Of a DNA stretch of 64,000 nucleotides, positions 10,714-19,244 are shown piece by piece. Made by a program: the position numbers and the translations under genes. The notes beneath the pieces are model-generated. The model ran no database searches. It was not told where the DNA came from and was given only the letters and a program-made list of their open reading frames with translations. Source of the stretch: SHZL01 sp963784425 (GTDB taxonomy: Bacteria > Pseudomonadota > Gammaproteobacteria > Xanthomonadales > SZUA-36); assembly GCA_963784425.1 (NCBI GenBank), contig CAWARM010000010.1, forward strand, positions 124,001 to 188,000, in the 5' to 3' direction. Within the stretch, counting starts at the first letter, position 1; each line of letters starts with the position of its first letter.

Positions 10714-10795
10714 TTAAAAGGGGTCAGAGCCCATTTTCTTTTGAAGAAAATGAGCATAGATTGACCCTGAGGAAAATGGGCTCTGACCCCATTTA
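10714..10795. repeat. GGGGTCAGAG-family palindrome after the rRNA operon
   Basis: 82 bases, ends TTAAAAGGGGTCAGAGCCCA and its complement, with the same loop motif ATGAGCATAGATTG as the copy at 10325. It lies between terminator 2 and the stop of the following reverse-strand gene, 9 bases from that stop. Confidence 0.9.
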
Positions 10796-10803
10796 CCGGC
10801 AAT

Positions 10804-11484
10804 CTATCCATCGCTGCTGGCCAGCCAGAGTATATGCCTTGATCCTTTGTTGCCGTGGGCAAACACCGGGACTTCTTCAATCATGAAACCGCAACGCCTG
10901 AGCCGGTCATGAAATGCTCCGTCAGGCGCCGCCGACCAGTAGGCAACGATACCGCCTGGCGTTAGCGCAGCCTGGGTGGTATGGATACCGGGGGTCGTGT
11001 AGAGCCAGTCATTTGAAGTTTGGGTCAGTCCCTCCGGGCCATTGTCTACATCCAGGGCAATTACATCGTAATGGCCGCGCGTGTGGCGCAGTAACTTTGC
11101 GACGTCACCGATGTGAACCTTGGTGCGCGGGTCGTCGAGCGGGCGCCCGCTGCGATCACCCAATACACCGCGATTCCACTCAACCACCTCTGGTACCAGT
11201 TCTGCAACAGTCACCTCGGCCCGGGCGCCTGCCGCTTTGAGCGCGGCCGCCAGGGTGAAGCCCATTCCCAAACCACCGATCAGTATGCGTGCGGCGTCGG
11301 CATCTTTCAGGCGACGGCATGGCAGGTCGCCAAGCGCATCTTCGGAGCCATGCTTGCGGGTGCTCATCAGCTCACAACCACCGCTGGAAATCTTGATGAA
11401 AAAATCATCTTTGCCCTGGTACAGCATCAATGACTGCTTGCTGCCCGGGATGGGCGCTTCGCCGAGCAAAGTCCAATGTTTCAC
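10804..11484 (-). CDS. Spermidine-synthase-like SAM-binding protein
   Basis: 226 residues from a GTG at 11482-11484. The fold is the class I methyltransferase/aminopropyltransferase type: GGLGMGFTLAAAL is the cofactor loop, VAELVPEVVEWN the second strand, and YDVIALDVDNGPEGL the substrate-side motif, as in spermidine-synthase-like proteins. Whether it makes a polyamine or methylates something is not known; the sequence is short for SpeE. A TTG at 11505 is possible but lies within the MITE at 11490-11650. The AGAGG of that MITE end is 10 bases before the GTG and is the only visible ribosome-binding site. The gene is flanked by rRNA repeats and tyrA, so it has no informative operon. Confidence 0.75.
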   Translation of the reverse strand: MKHWTLLGEAPIPGSKQSLMLYQGKDDFFIKISSGGCELMSTRKHGSEDALGDLPCRRLKDADAARILIGGLGMGFTLAAALKAAGARAEVTVAELVPEVVEWNRGVLGDRSGRPLDDPRTKVHIGDVAKLLRHTRGHYDVIALDVDNGPEGLTQTSNDWLYTTPGIHTTQAALTPGGIVAYWSAAPDGAFHDRLRRCGFMIEEVPVFAHGNKGSRHILWLASSDG

Positions 11485-11489
11485 GGTTA

Positions 11490-11650
11490 AGGAACCTCTG
11501 ATCAATTCGTGAACTTGTATCTTGCGCCCAAAATGCCCAGCTTCTGCGTTGCAAATCTTGGCAATAGCCAGCTATTACCTGCGATTCGCGCCTTGAATCT
11601 GAACATTTTGAGCAGCAATCTACTGCGTCCAGAATTAATCAGAGGCTCCT
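11490..11650. mobile_element. MITE-like element upstream of the spermidine-synthase-like gene
   Basis: About 161 bases bounded by AGGAACCTCTGATCAATTC (11490-11508) and its inverted partner GAATTAATCAGAGGCTCCT (11632-11650), 17 of 19 matching. There is no coding capacity. The ends are related to the elements at 57898 and 60247. Its left end is 6 bases from the GTG of the reverse-strand gene and supplies the AGAGG in front of it. Confidence 0.8.
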
Positions 11651-11849
11651 TGATCCAAATGGGGGTGTCGTGTAAGCACAGGCAGAATATTAGCCCGTTT
11701 GCAGGCGGGCTGGAAACAACCAAACCTGCACAGAGTACTGGAGCATCTGCTCGCGACACCATAGAATGCTCCGGGCACCTGGCGCCGCAAAAATAATGGA
11801 CGCTCCAGGGTAAGCACATTCTGGATTACCTGGTGAGGAAAATGCGTTA

Positions 11850-12977
11850 ATGACAACCGACAAACCCCTGTCCGCTGACGAATTGGAGGTCCTGCGCCGT
11901 CGGCTGGACGCCATTGACGATGGCATCATCGACCTGATTTCTGAACGACAAAACGTGGTCAAAGTGATTGGCGAGCACAAGCTCAAGACCGGGGCGCCCC
12001 TGCGCCATTTCGCCCGTGAGCGGGAAGTCATTGAGCGTGGCATGTCACGGGCAGAATCACTGGGTGTGTCCAACCGGTTGGCGCGGGATATCCTGGAAAC
12101 ACTGATCCATCATTCCTTGGGTCGGCAAGAGACCAACCAGTTAGTGCAGTCAGCCCATGGCCAGGGACGCCGTGCCCTTGTCATAGGCGGTCTTGGCCGC
12201 ATGGGAGACTGGATGTGCCGTTACCTGGATATGGTCGGTTATCAGGTTGACGTGGCGGACCCGGCGGAAACAAAGTCAATGTTCCACAAGGTCAGCAACT
12301 GGGAGGCGAGCGTCAATGACTATGAGATGATCATCGTGGCGGTCACGCTCAGGCCGAGCAATGCCATCCTGCACCGCCTGGCCGAATTGCAACCCAAGGG
12401 ATTGATTTTTGACATTGGGTCTTTGAAAAGTCCAATGCGCACCGGATTGGATGCGCTCATGCAGGCGGGTTGCCGGGTTTGCTCAGTGCACCCGATGTTC
12501 GGGCCGAACGAGATTGGTTTGTCCGGACGGCATATCCTGTTCGTTGACGTGGGCGATGCCGCGGCTGTGGCTGAAGCGCGTGCGTTGTTTGCGCACACGG
12601 CAGCAGATTGCGTAAATTTGAGCCTCGAGGAACATGACGAGGTCATGGCCTGGGTACTGGGCCTTTCTCACCTGGTCAATATTGCATTTGCCAGCGCCCT
12701 GGCGCAAAGCGGTGAAGCAGTTCCGCTGTTGCGCGAGATATCCAGCAGTACCTTCAATGCGCAACTAAAAGTTGCTGCCCAGGTGGTTTCTGAAAACCCC
12801 CACTTGTATTACGAAATCCAGCAAGGCAACAGTAAGACCAAAGAAGTGGTGGCGCAATTCCAGCGCGCACTGAATGAACTGCATCGTGCAGTTAACGAAG
12901 AAGATGAACCTTCCTGGACCGGGGCCATGGAACGGGCCAACCAGCGCATTAGTGCAAATAAAGCCGAATCAAAGTGA
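11850..12977 (+). CDS. tyrA: Chorismate mutase / prephenate dehydrogenase
   Basis: 375 residues. Residues 1-95 are an AroQ-type chorismate mutase helix bundle (LRRRLDAIDDGIIDLISER, AREREVIERG). From residue about 107 a Rossmann domain (ALVIGGLGRMGDWM) and prephenate dehydrogenase body follow, with the histidine-containing HPMFGPN motif. This T-protein fusion converts chorismate to 4-hydroxyphenylpyruvate for tyrosine and is typical of gammaproteobacteria. The ATG at 11850 is preceded by GAGG at about 11835. It is monocistronic as far as can be seen, with convergent neighbour 15 bases downstream. Confidence 0.95.
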   Translation: MTTDKPLSADELEVLRRRLDAIDDGIIDLISERQNVVKVIGEHKLKTGAPLRHFAREREVIERGMSRAESLGVSNRLARDILETLIHHSLGRQETNQLVQSAHGQGRRALVIGGLGRMGDWMCRYLDMVGYQVDVADPAETKSMFHKVSNWEASVNDYEMIIVAVTLRPSNAILHRLAELQPKGLIFDIGSLKSPMRTGLDALMQAGCRVCSVHPMFGPNEIGLSGRHILFVDVGDAAAVAEARALFAHTAADCVNLSLEEHDEVMAWVLGLSHLVNIAFASALAQSGEAVPLLREISSSTFNAQLKVAAQVVSENPHLYYEIQQGNSKTKEVVAQFQRALNELHRAVNEEDEPSWTGAMERANQRISANKAESK

Positions 12978-12992
12978 GCGGCTCGAATCAGT

Positions 12993-14480
12993 TCAGACGC
13001 CGGACCTGGTCCCTGCCGGTTTCGTCTTTCTTGCGACTTTCTTTCTGGTGATCTTTTTCTTAATCCGGGTTGCTGGCCGGGTTGCCGGTCGGGTTGGCTT
13101 TGCTGCCATTTTAGTTTCCAGCTTGCGGGCAGCCGCCTGGATTATCCTGAATTCTTTGCCGATCAAGTCCGCAAGTTTTTGAATATCCGGGGTGATTTCC
13201 GGTGTCGACAGCAGTCCATACTGGAGTTCGCCCGCATAGGAAAGCACTGTTATGTTGAGTCCCTGGGCATGGATCAGCACGGACATCGGATAAAGCGAAA
13301 TCATTTTTGCGCCCATCAGGTAACGGATTTGACGCATCCCGGGAACATTGGAAATAACCAGGCCTGCAGCTGGTGGAAGTACTTCTTCCAATCCGACCTG
13401 GCCCAAAGCAGCCTGCATACCTTGCGCCATTAGCGTCATTGTATTGATCACGGCGCGGGACAGGTTGGCCTGGTCGTGCTTGGCATCTTTGGCGGACCTG
13501 CTGATGGCGGCCACGCGCTCCACCGGGTCAGTGATATCGGTATGCAGGGCAACAATGATATAGGCAATGGCATTGTTGCCACCTTCCCGCGCCATCGCCA
13601 CGGGCACGCCTGCGGAAAAGTCCCTGTCCGGCGGACTGCCTTTTTGTGTCATGAACTTGCATAGCGCGCCCGAGCAAGCGGCAAGAAATACGTCATTGAC
13701 AGTCGCCCCAAGAGACGCTCCTGTATCCTTGACTTCCTGCAGGGACAGGGATCCGATGCCGAAAGTGCGGCTGGCACTGACATGTTTATTGAACATGCTT
13801 TTACCGCCGCGAAATGGCTTACCCGCTTCCGTTTTCTTCAATCCGAAACTAGGGGCAAAAATGGCATAGGCAGCCTGGGGAATAGCCAGGGCCTGTTTCA
13901 GCACAGAACCCGAAAAGGAAAGCATGAGCCGTTGCAGCCCCGGCCATTCCTTGGCAGACGAAGGCTTTCTCGGCAAATTCCACCAGGCCACCAGCTCGTC
14001 GGTGTTTGGGGTCATCGTCAGGCCGTTCTCAATCATTTCCATTCCACCGGCGCCGTCGATGGTGGAGTGATGCATCTTGATATATACGGCGAAGCGATTC
14101 CCTCTCAGGCCCTCTATCAGGTAGCACTCCCATAGCGGCCGTGAGCGGTCCAGCAAACGCCCGTGCAGGCGGGAGACCAGGTCCATCAGGTCGTTCATGT
14201 GGCCGGGTTTGGGCAATGCACTGTGGCGGACATGAAATTTCAAATCCAGGTTTGCATCGACCTCCCATTCATACCAACCCGGCAACAGTCCCTGCGGTTT
14301 GACCCGAAGATTGAAAGGGCGCGATACCTCCGTCTGGGCGAGTAAACGTTCGCGCAAATCACGCACAAAATTTCCATGGTAGCCGTCGGGAATCTCGTAG
14401 ATGGCCAGCGATGCAACATGCGCAGGGTTCTCCGCAGTTTCCATGCGTAGGAACAAGAAATCGAGCGGGCTCATTTTCAT
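12993..14480 (-). CDS. Wax ester synthase / diacylglycerol acyltransferase family protein
   Basis: 495 residues from the ATG at 14478-14480, preceded by GGAA at a normal distance; an upstream in-frame codon at 14528 is less likely. The catalytic motif HHSTIDG is at residues 137-143, RPLWECYLI before it, and ISNVPG near residue 390, all marks of the WS/DGAT family. Members esterify fatty acyl-CoA to fatty alcohols or diacylglycerol to make storage lipid at the inner membrane. The C-terminal 40 or so residues are an extra, very basic Lys/Arg/Thr/Pro tail (TRPATRPATRIKKKITRKK). No lipid-storage neighbour is present. Confidence 0.9.
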   Translation of the reverse strand: MKMSPLDFLFLRMETAENPAHVASLAIYEIPDGYHGNFVRDLRERLLAQTEVSRPFNLRVKPQGLLPGWYEWEVDANLDLKFHVRHSALPKPGHMNDLMDLVSRLHGRLLDRSRPLWECYLIEGLRGNRFAVYIKMHHSTIDGAGGMEMIENGLTMTPNTDELVAWWNLPRKPSSAKEWPGLQRLMLSFSGSVLKQALAIPQAAYAIFAPSFGLKKTEAGKPFRGGKSMFNKHVSASRTFGIGSLSLQEVKDTGASLGATVNDVFLAACSGALCKFMTQKGSPPDRDFSAGVPVAMAREGGNNAIAYIIVALHTDITDPVERVAAISRSAKDAKHDQANLSRAVINTMTLMAQGMQAALGQVGLEEVLPPAAGLVISNVPGMRQIRYLMGAKMISLYPMSVLIHAQGLNITVLSYAGELQYGLLSTPEITPDIQKLADLIGKEFRIIQAAARKLETKMAAKPTRPATRPATRIKKKITRKKVARKTKPAGTRSGV

Positions 14481-14681
14481 AGTGAATTTCCGAAGTAATG
14501 CCCCGGCTTTCAGTCCGGCGCGAGGCAAGACTACTGTAACAGACAGTGGGGATGCAAAACCCCAGGCCCCAGGATTGGGGCATATTCACGTGTTTTCCAC
14601 AAGCGTGCTACGCTTGCACCAGGTACAGTTTGACCTTTACATTCCGGAATAACATCCGCCTGCAGAGGAGTTGTTGCCAAA

Positions 14682-15125
14682 ATGTCGAAACCTTCTTTCA
14701 AATCGCGCTCTCCATTTGGATTCATGGATTTCGTATGGCGCCTGTTGGCTTCCACAGTTCTCGTTATAGCCACTTATAACCCCAGCGGCGTTTCCTATGT
14801 GCATTGGGTGGCGAGGGCGTTTTCCAACCAGGGACTGGGTGCAGCTCATGTGTTCTTCGGGGTGCTATTGCTCATAGGGTGGACAATTTTTGGCGTGGCC
14901 ACGCGCAACAGCCTTGGAACGCTCGGTGCAATTCTGGGAGCGGCTTTGATTGGCACGGGAGTATGGCTACTCTCGCGCCTTGGGCTGGTGCATGCCGACT
15001 CCATGAGTGCAATGACCTGGCTGGCGCTGATTTCGCTGGCTATGCTGCTCGCTGTAGGCCTGTCCTGGTCACACATCTGGCGCCGCCTCAGTGGTCAACT
15101 TGAAGTAGATGACAATGACGACTGA
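14682..15125 (+). CDS. Four-helix inner-membrane protein (DUF6524-like)
   Basis: 147 residues with four hydrophobic segments (about 18-32, 52-73, 80-97, 108-126). The segment VIATYNPSGVSYVHWV after the first helix resembles the DUF6524 family, whose function is unknown. The C-terminus is acidic (EVDDNDD). ATG at 14682 is preceded by GAGGAG at 14665. It is transcribed away from the wax ester synthase gene across a 200-base gap that must hold both promoters. Confidence 0.7.
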   Translation: MSKPSFKSRSPFGFMDFVWRLLASTVLVIATYNPSGVSYVHWVARAFSNQGLGAAHVFFGVLLLIGWTIFGVATRNSLGTLGAILGAALIGTGVWLLSRLGLVHADSMSAMTWLALISLAMLLAVGLSWSHIWRRLSGQLEVDDNDD

Positions 15126-15145
15126 AGGACACTTCCCGCACCGTA

Positions 15146-15856
15146 TCAGCGCTGGCGAATCATGATCCACTTCTGGCGGTGAATTTTTTCGCCCCTGAGT
15201 TCCTTCACCTGCAGTCCGCGGGCCTCGCAGGCCTTGCGGATCCATTTGAAACTGTGCCGCACAATGCCTGCCTCCCCTGGCTCGTGGCTTTTACCTACCC
15301 ATAGATCGCCCTGGTAATCGGGCCGGAAAATTCGCGGTGACTTGAATGAGGTCAGAAAACGAGCGCCTGGAGTGCTGTGGGCCACGAACCCATCGAGCAT
15401 TTTCCCAATGTCTTTCTTGGGTGCATGGGTCCAGATCGAGTGTGCATGAAAGTAATCAAACTTCGTGCTGAATCCGGAAAAATCGTATTGGTCATTATGC
15501 AGGAACCGCGGTTTTTTGATTTCAAACAAGCCCGGTTCCGGCAAGTGCCGCACGCCGGCATTGAACATTTCGAGATTTGGCTCAATGCCGTGGTAGCCGC
15601 CAGGGTCGAGGAAGTGAATCATCCAGTAGGCGCCGCACAAAGCACCACTGCCAATATCGAGTAGCTTGTCCCAGGGGTTGAGTCCATTGCGGATCAGGCT
15701 TTCGAGCTGGTTGCGCCCGGTTCTTTCAAACCGCCACAATCCACATCCGATATTGGTCGTGACCCGGTGCAAGCGCTCTGCGCGTTGCTGCAGCGTTTCC
15801 CCGGGCACTACCGCAGTGCCGGCATGGGGCCATTGGTTCGTTGTGTCCTCGCTCAT
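15146..15856 (-). CDS. SAM-dependent methyltransferase, class I
   Basis: 236 residues. LLDIGSGALCGAYWMI near residue 66 is the SAM-binding motif I, and YHGIEPN the acidic motif II. The rest (FSTKFDYFHAHSIWTHAPK) follows the usual strand pattern. The substrate cannot be read. It lies 55 bases downstream of a glycosyltransferase on the same strand, so a role in modifying a surface glycan or lipid is possible, but this is inference. Confidence 0.75.
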   Translation of the reverse strand: MSEDTTNQWPHAGTAVVPGETLQQRAERLHRVTTNIGCGLWRFERTGRNQLESLIRNGLNPWDKLLDIGSGALCGAYWMIHFLDPGGYHGIEPNLEMFNAGVRHLPEPGLFEIKKPRFLHNDQYDFSGFSTKFDYFHAHSIWTHAPKKDIGKMLDGFVAHSTPGARFLTSFKSPRIFRPDYQGDLWVGKSHEPGEAGIVRHSFKWIRKACEARGLQVKELRGEKIHRQKWIMIRQR

Positions 15857-15911
15857 GACTTCTTATATTCCTGCAGGGTGACCAGGATGGCCCGTAACGG
15901 GTTGGTTACCA

Positions 15912-17093
15912 CTATTCTGGTAACTTTTGTCGCCAGGGTTGCAAGCCTGGCTGGCCCGACCCTGCCTGCCCCGACCCTGCCTGGCCCGACATTACCTCTC
16001 TGTACAAGTCCAGTACCTTACGCACGGTGTCTTCACTGCGGAAATGTTGTCCTATCCGCTCTCGCGCTGCCTGGCCCATGCGCGTTCGCTCTGTCGGGTG
16101 GTCATAATAATACTCCACGGCCTGCGCCAGTTCTTCGACATCTCCGGCCGGGACGACGCGACCGCACTCGCCGTCAATGACCAGTTCCGTGTTGCCACCC
16201 ACGTCCGTCACCAGCGGGGCAACGCCGTAGGCCATGCCTTCGATCACCGCTCGTGACAGGCCCTCACCACTCAGCACCGGCAAGCAGCATACATCGCTGG
16301 CCGCCATGATTTCCGGCGCATCCGCCCGGTATCCGGCGAAGTGAACCCGTGCCGGGTTGGGCAGAGCGTTAACAGTCCGAAGTAATTCCTCGTTACCCTT
16401 GTGCCCCAGGAACAGCAGGTGGATGTTTTTTGCCGGATCAGTCAGTGCCAGGGCCTGCACCAGTTGCAGCAAGCCTTTGCGCGGGCGCAGGCGGCTTGCC
16501 ACGGTGACCGTCATGGCGCCTGCCGGGATACCAAACTGGGCCAGGTCAGCGGGCTTTGCCTGGTACCACTCGAGTTCATGCCCCTTGTGGATGGTGACGA
16601 CCTTACTTGGATCCAGTTTCAGGTTCAGGAATTTTACATTGAGCAGGTACTGCCGCACACCTTCCGCCACGCACACAATGCGGTCGAGGCGAGGATTGAG
16701 GAAGCGTACCCAGGACAAGGGTGACAGCCAGGTGACATTGCCGGTTACGCCAAGGTAGGCAACCAGTTTCGGTGACCGGCCCCGGCGATAAAGCGGTCCG
16801 GTCGCCAGCACCATGTGCAGCGTGGTTCGGCTATTGCCGGAATGAATGATATCAATGCTGTGCTCAACTACCGCGCGACGGATACGTTTGAGGGTTGTGA
16901 AATTCAGCGGCGTGTCCCAGCGCACATCCTCGACGATGATTCCGTGGTCACGCAGGCCCTGCACATGGGGCGAATCCAGCCTGCCAAACACGCGCACATT
17001 CATTCCATGGTCATGAACCCCCTTGATCATGGCGGCTTCACCGCGGTCACAGCGGTCAGTGAAATACAATATGTTCAGGGGATGCTCAGCCAT
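15912..17093 (-). CDS. Glycosyltransferase family 4
   Basis: 393 residues. The C-terminal GT-B donor domain shows ASRLRPRKGLLQLVQAL and the E-x7-E type region LSGEGLSRAVIEGMAYGVAPL that holds the nucleotide sugar. The N-terminal domain begins NILYFTDRCDRGEAAMI. Members transfer a sugar from a nucleotide donor during surface polysaccharide synthesis. The last 20 residues are low complexity (SGQAGSGQAGSGQPG), coded by 15-base tandem repeats at about 15950-15992; these may be a recent extension. The next gene downstream is a methyltransferase. Confidence 0.88.
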   Translation of the reverse strand: MAEHPLNILYFTDRCDRGEAAMIKGVHDHGMNVRVFGRLDSPHVQGLRDHGIIVEDVRWDTPLNFTTLKRIRRAVVEHSIDIIHSGNSRTTLHMVLATGPLYRRGRSPKLVAYLGVTGNVTWLSPLSWVRFLNPRLDRIVCVAEGVRQYLLNVKFLNLKLDPSKVVTIHKGHELEWYQAKPADLAQFGIPAGAMTVTVASRLRPRKGLLQLVQALALTDPAKNIHLLFLGHKGNEELLRTVNALPNPARVHFAGYRADAPEIMAASDVCCLPVLSGEGLSRAVIEGMAYGVAPLVTDVGGNTELVIDGECGRVVPAGDVEELAQAVEYYYDHPTERTRMGQAARERIGQHFRSEDTVRKVLDLYREVMSGQAGSGQAGSGQPGLQPWRQKLPE

Positions 17094-17209
17094 TGCGACA
17101 GGATTTGCGGGCAGTCAGGACCGGTAGTGAATTGTGCCACAGGCGCTACTACTTATTCGGGGTCTGGATCGTGCATAATGCCATTCTCAAGTGAGGGAGT
17201 TAGACTGGA

Positions 17210-18130
17210 GTGTTACTGCAGCGAATTTTTCTGCTGATCTGGCTTTTGCTGGCATGCTCTCAGGCGTTTGGCCAGGATCTGGAACCACGCCGATGGGCGC
17301 TGCTTCCCAGCGGGGTCAATTTTATTAGTCTTGGCGGGACCTACAGCACGGGCGATATTCTTTTCGACCCGGTGCTACAGGTCAAAGACGTCACTCTGGA
17401 TTTGGCCGGCTATGGCTTGGGATATATTCGAACATTCGAGATTTTTGGTGAAACGGCCCGCATCGATGTTAGCCTGGCATACGCGAACGGTGTTTGGGAA
17501 GGTCTGCACCGGGGGGTGCCAGACAGCATACGGCGGACGGGCTTTCAAGACCCGACCATGCGTCTGTCATGGAATTTTTACGGAGCGCCTACTCTCACAG
17601 GCCAGGCGTTCGGGCAATTCATGGCCCAACATCCGGTCCACACGACTGCGGGGGTAGCCGTGGGCCTGAACGTTCCCCTGGGGGAATACTTTGACGACAA
17701 ACTGATCAATCTTGGCAATAATCGCTGGGCCATACGGCCGCAGATCGGTGCTTTACACCAGCACAATAAGTGGCAGTTCGAAACGACGGTTGCGACAGTC
17801 CTGTACGGCAATAATGACGAGTTCTTTCCGGGGACCCGGTTGCGGGAGCAGGATCCGCTTTGGTCGTGGCAGGGGCATGTGATTTACACCTTCATGCCCG
17901 GTTTGTGGACCAGTGTGAGTGGCGGTGTTCTCTGGGGCGGGACATCATACGTTGATGGCGTTTCACTGGATGACCGGAGCCGTATCAGCGTCTGGGCCCT
18001 GAGCATGGGGATTCCTATCAGTCGAACGCAAGGCCTGAAAGTTGCTTACACCAGGAGCAAGACGCACACCGATAAAGGCTCGGATCTGGGTTACTGGTCT
18101 CTGGGTTGGTCACTGATGTTCGGGCATTAG
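17210..18130 (+). CDS. Outer-membrane beta-barrel protein, transporter-like
   Basis: 306 residues with a signal peptide (LIWLLLACSQAFG, cut near residue 21) and alternating beta-strand pattern, ending in an aromatic W-S-L-M-F-G-H. It resembles the MetA-pathway phenol-degradation / transporter barrel family (PF13557 type), usually annotated without known substrate. The start is GTG at 17210 with GAGGGAG about 12 bases before; there is no better ATG. The next gene, an exported SAM hydrolase-like protein, begins 4 bases after the stop, so the two are probably co-transcribed. Confidence 0.7.
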   Translation: MLLQRIFLLIWLLLACSQAFGQDLEPRRWALLPSGVNFISLGGTYSTGDILFDPVLQVKDVTLDLAGYGLGYIRTFEIFGETARIDVSLAYANGVWEGLHRGVPDSIRRTGFQDPTMRLSWNFYGAPTLTGQAFGQFMAQHPVHTTAGVAVGLNVPLGEYFDDKLINLGNNRWAIRPQIGALHQHNKWQFETTVATVLYGNNDEFFPGTRLREQDPLWSWQGHVIYTFMPGLWTSVSGGVLWGGTSYVDGVSLDDRSRISVWALSMGIPISRTQGLKVAYTRSKTHTDKGSDLGYWSLGWSLMFGH

Positions 18131-18134
18131 CCGC

Positions 18135-19091
18135 ATGACTCCCGCAAGGCGAATTCCCCGACGTGTTTTCAGCCACCTCTGCAGCAGCGCAGTGCTGGCG
18201 CTGGTGCTGTTTTCAAGCTCACGCGCACACGGCGCAGCGTTGGTATTCCAGACAGATTTTGGCCTTCGCGATGGTGCAGTGGCGGCGATGAAAGGTGTGG
18301 CTGTTTCGGTTGCGCCGGACCTGGCCATTTATGACATTACCCACGAGATCCCGGCCTACAACATCTGGGAAGCAGCTCTCAGGCTGGACCAGTCAGCGAG
18401 TTACTGGCCGCCCGGTACGGTTTTTGTCTCAGTGGTTGATCCGGGAGTCGGTTCGGAACGGCGTTCTGTCGTACTCAAGACACGCACAGGGCATTACTTT
18501 GTGACGCCGGACAATGGCACGCTGACTTTTGTGGCGGAATCGCTGGGTGTCGACCAGGTGCGGGAAATTGATGAAAAGGTCAACCGGCTCAGCCACTCCG
18601 GAGACTCTTACACTTTCCATGGCCGGGACGTATATGCCTACACCGCTGCCCGCCTCGCTTCCGGTGTGATTACGTTTGCCGAAGTGGGCCCCGACCGTGG
18701 GCAGGAAATCGTGCGAATACCTTATCAGCGAGCCGTTTTCGAGAAAGACACTTTGCGGGGTGGAATTCCCATATTGGATATCCAGTATGGCAATGTCTGG
18801 ACCAATATTGGTCGTGAAACATTTCAGCAGCTGGGCGTGGATAAAGGTGCACAGCTGGTAGCGCGGATATTTGCCGGCGACAAGTTGCGGGCACAGGTGG
18901 TTTTGACTTATGCGGATACTTTTGCGGGTGTAGCCGTTGGCCAGCCTTTGTTGTACCTCAACAGCCTGGGCAATGTTTCCCTCGCCATCAACCAGGGAAA
19001 CTTCGCTGAGCAGTATGGCGTCGCCTCCGGTCCTGACTGGAATATCCTGATCAGGGCTGCTGCAAGCGGCAAGGAAGGAGCAAAGGAATAA
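18135..19091 (+). CDS. Exported SAM hydroxide adenosyltransferase (DUF62 family)
   Basis: 318 residues. After a signal sequence (residues 1-34, LALVLFSSSRAHG) come the fluorinase/chlorinase-like signatures TDFGLRDGAVAAMKG, VVDPGVGSERR and FHGRDVYAYTAARLA. The Asp and Arg seven apart in DPGVGSER and the His of FHGRD match the Asp-Arg-His triad of DUF62 enzymes, which hydrolyse SAM to adenosine and methionine. A signal peptide places it in the periplasm, where SAM is not expected to be abundant, so its true substrate is open. It follows the barrel gene by 4 bases. Confidence 0.85.
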   Translation: MTPARRIPRRVFSHLCSSAVLALVLFSSSRAHGAALVFQTDFGLRDGAVAAMKGVAVSVAPDLAIYDITHEIPAYNIWEAALRLDQSASYWPPGTVFVSVVDPGVGSERRSVVLKTRTGHYFVTPDNGTLTFVAESLGVDQVREIDEKVNRLSHSGDSYTFHGRDVYAYTAARLASGVITFAEVGPDRGQEIVRIPYQRAVFEKDTLRGGIPILDIQYGNVWTNIGRETFQQLGVDKGAQLVARIFAGDKLRAQVVLTYADTFAGVAVGQPLLYLNSLGNVSLAINQGNFAEQYGVASGPDWNILIRAAASGKEGAKE

Positions 19092-19244
19092 ATGGCGGTG
19101 CGGGGCATTGCTGCGTTAGTCAAAGCGGGAAAACCAGGCTGTGTTGGCAAAATATACAAAGTGTTGGGCCGGAGACTGGTTTAGCTGCTAGACTTATTGG
19201 CTGTAAGGTTTGTCTGATCAGGTGTTGGTCCGCGGGGAGCAGGT

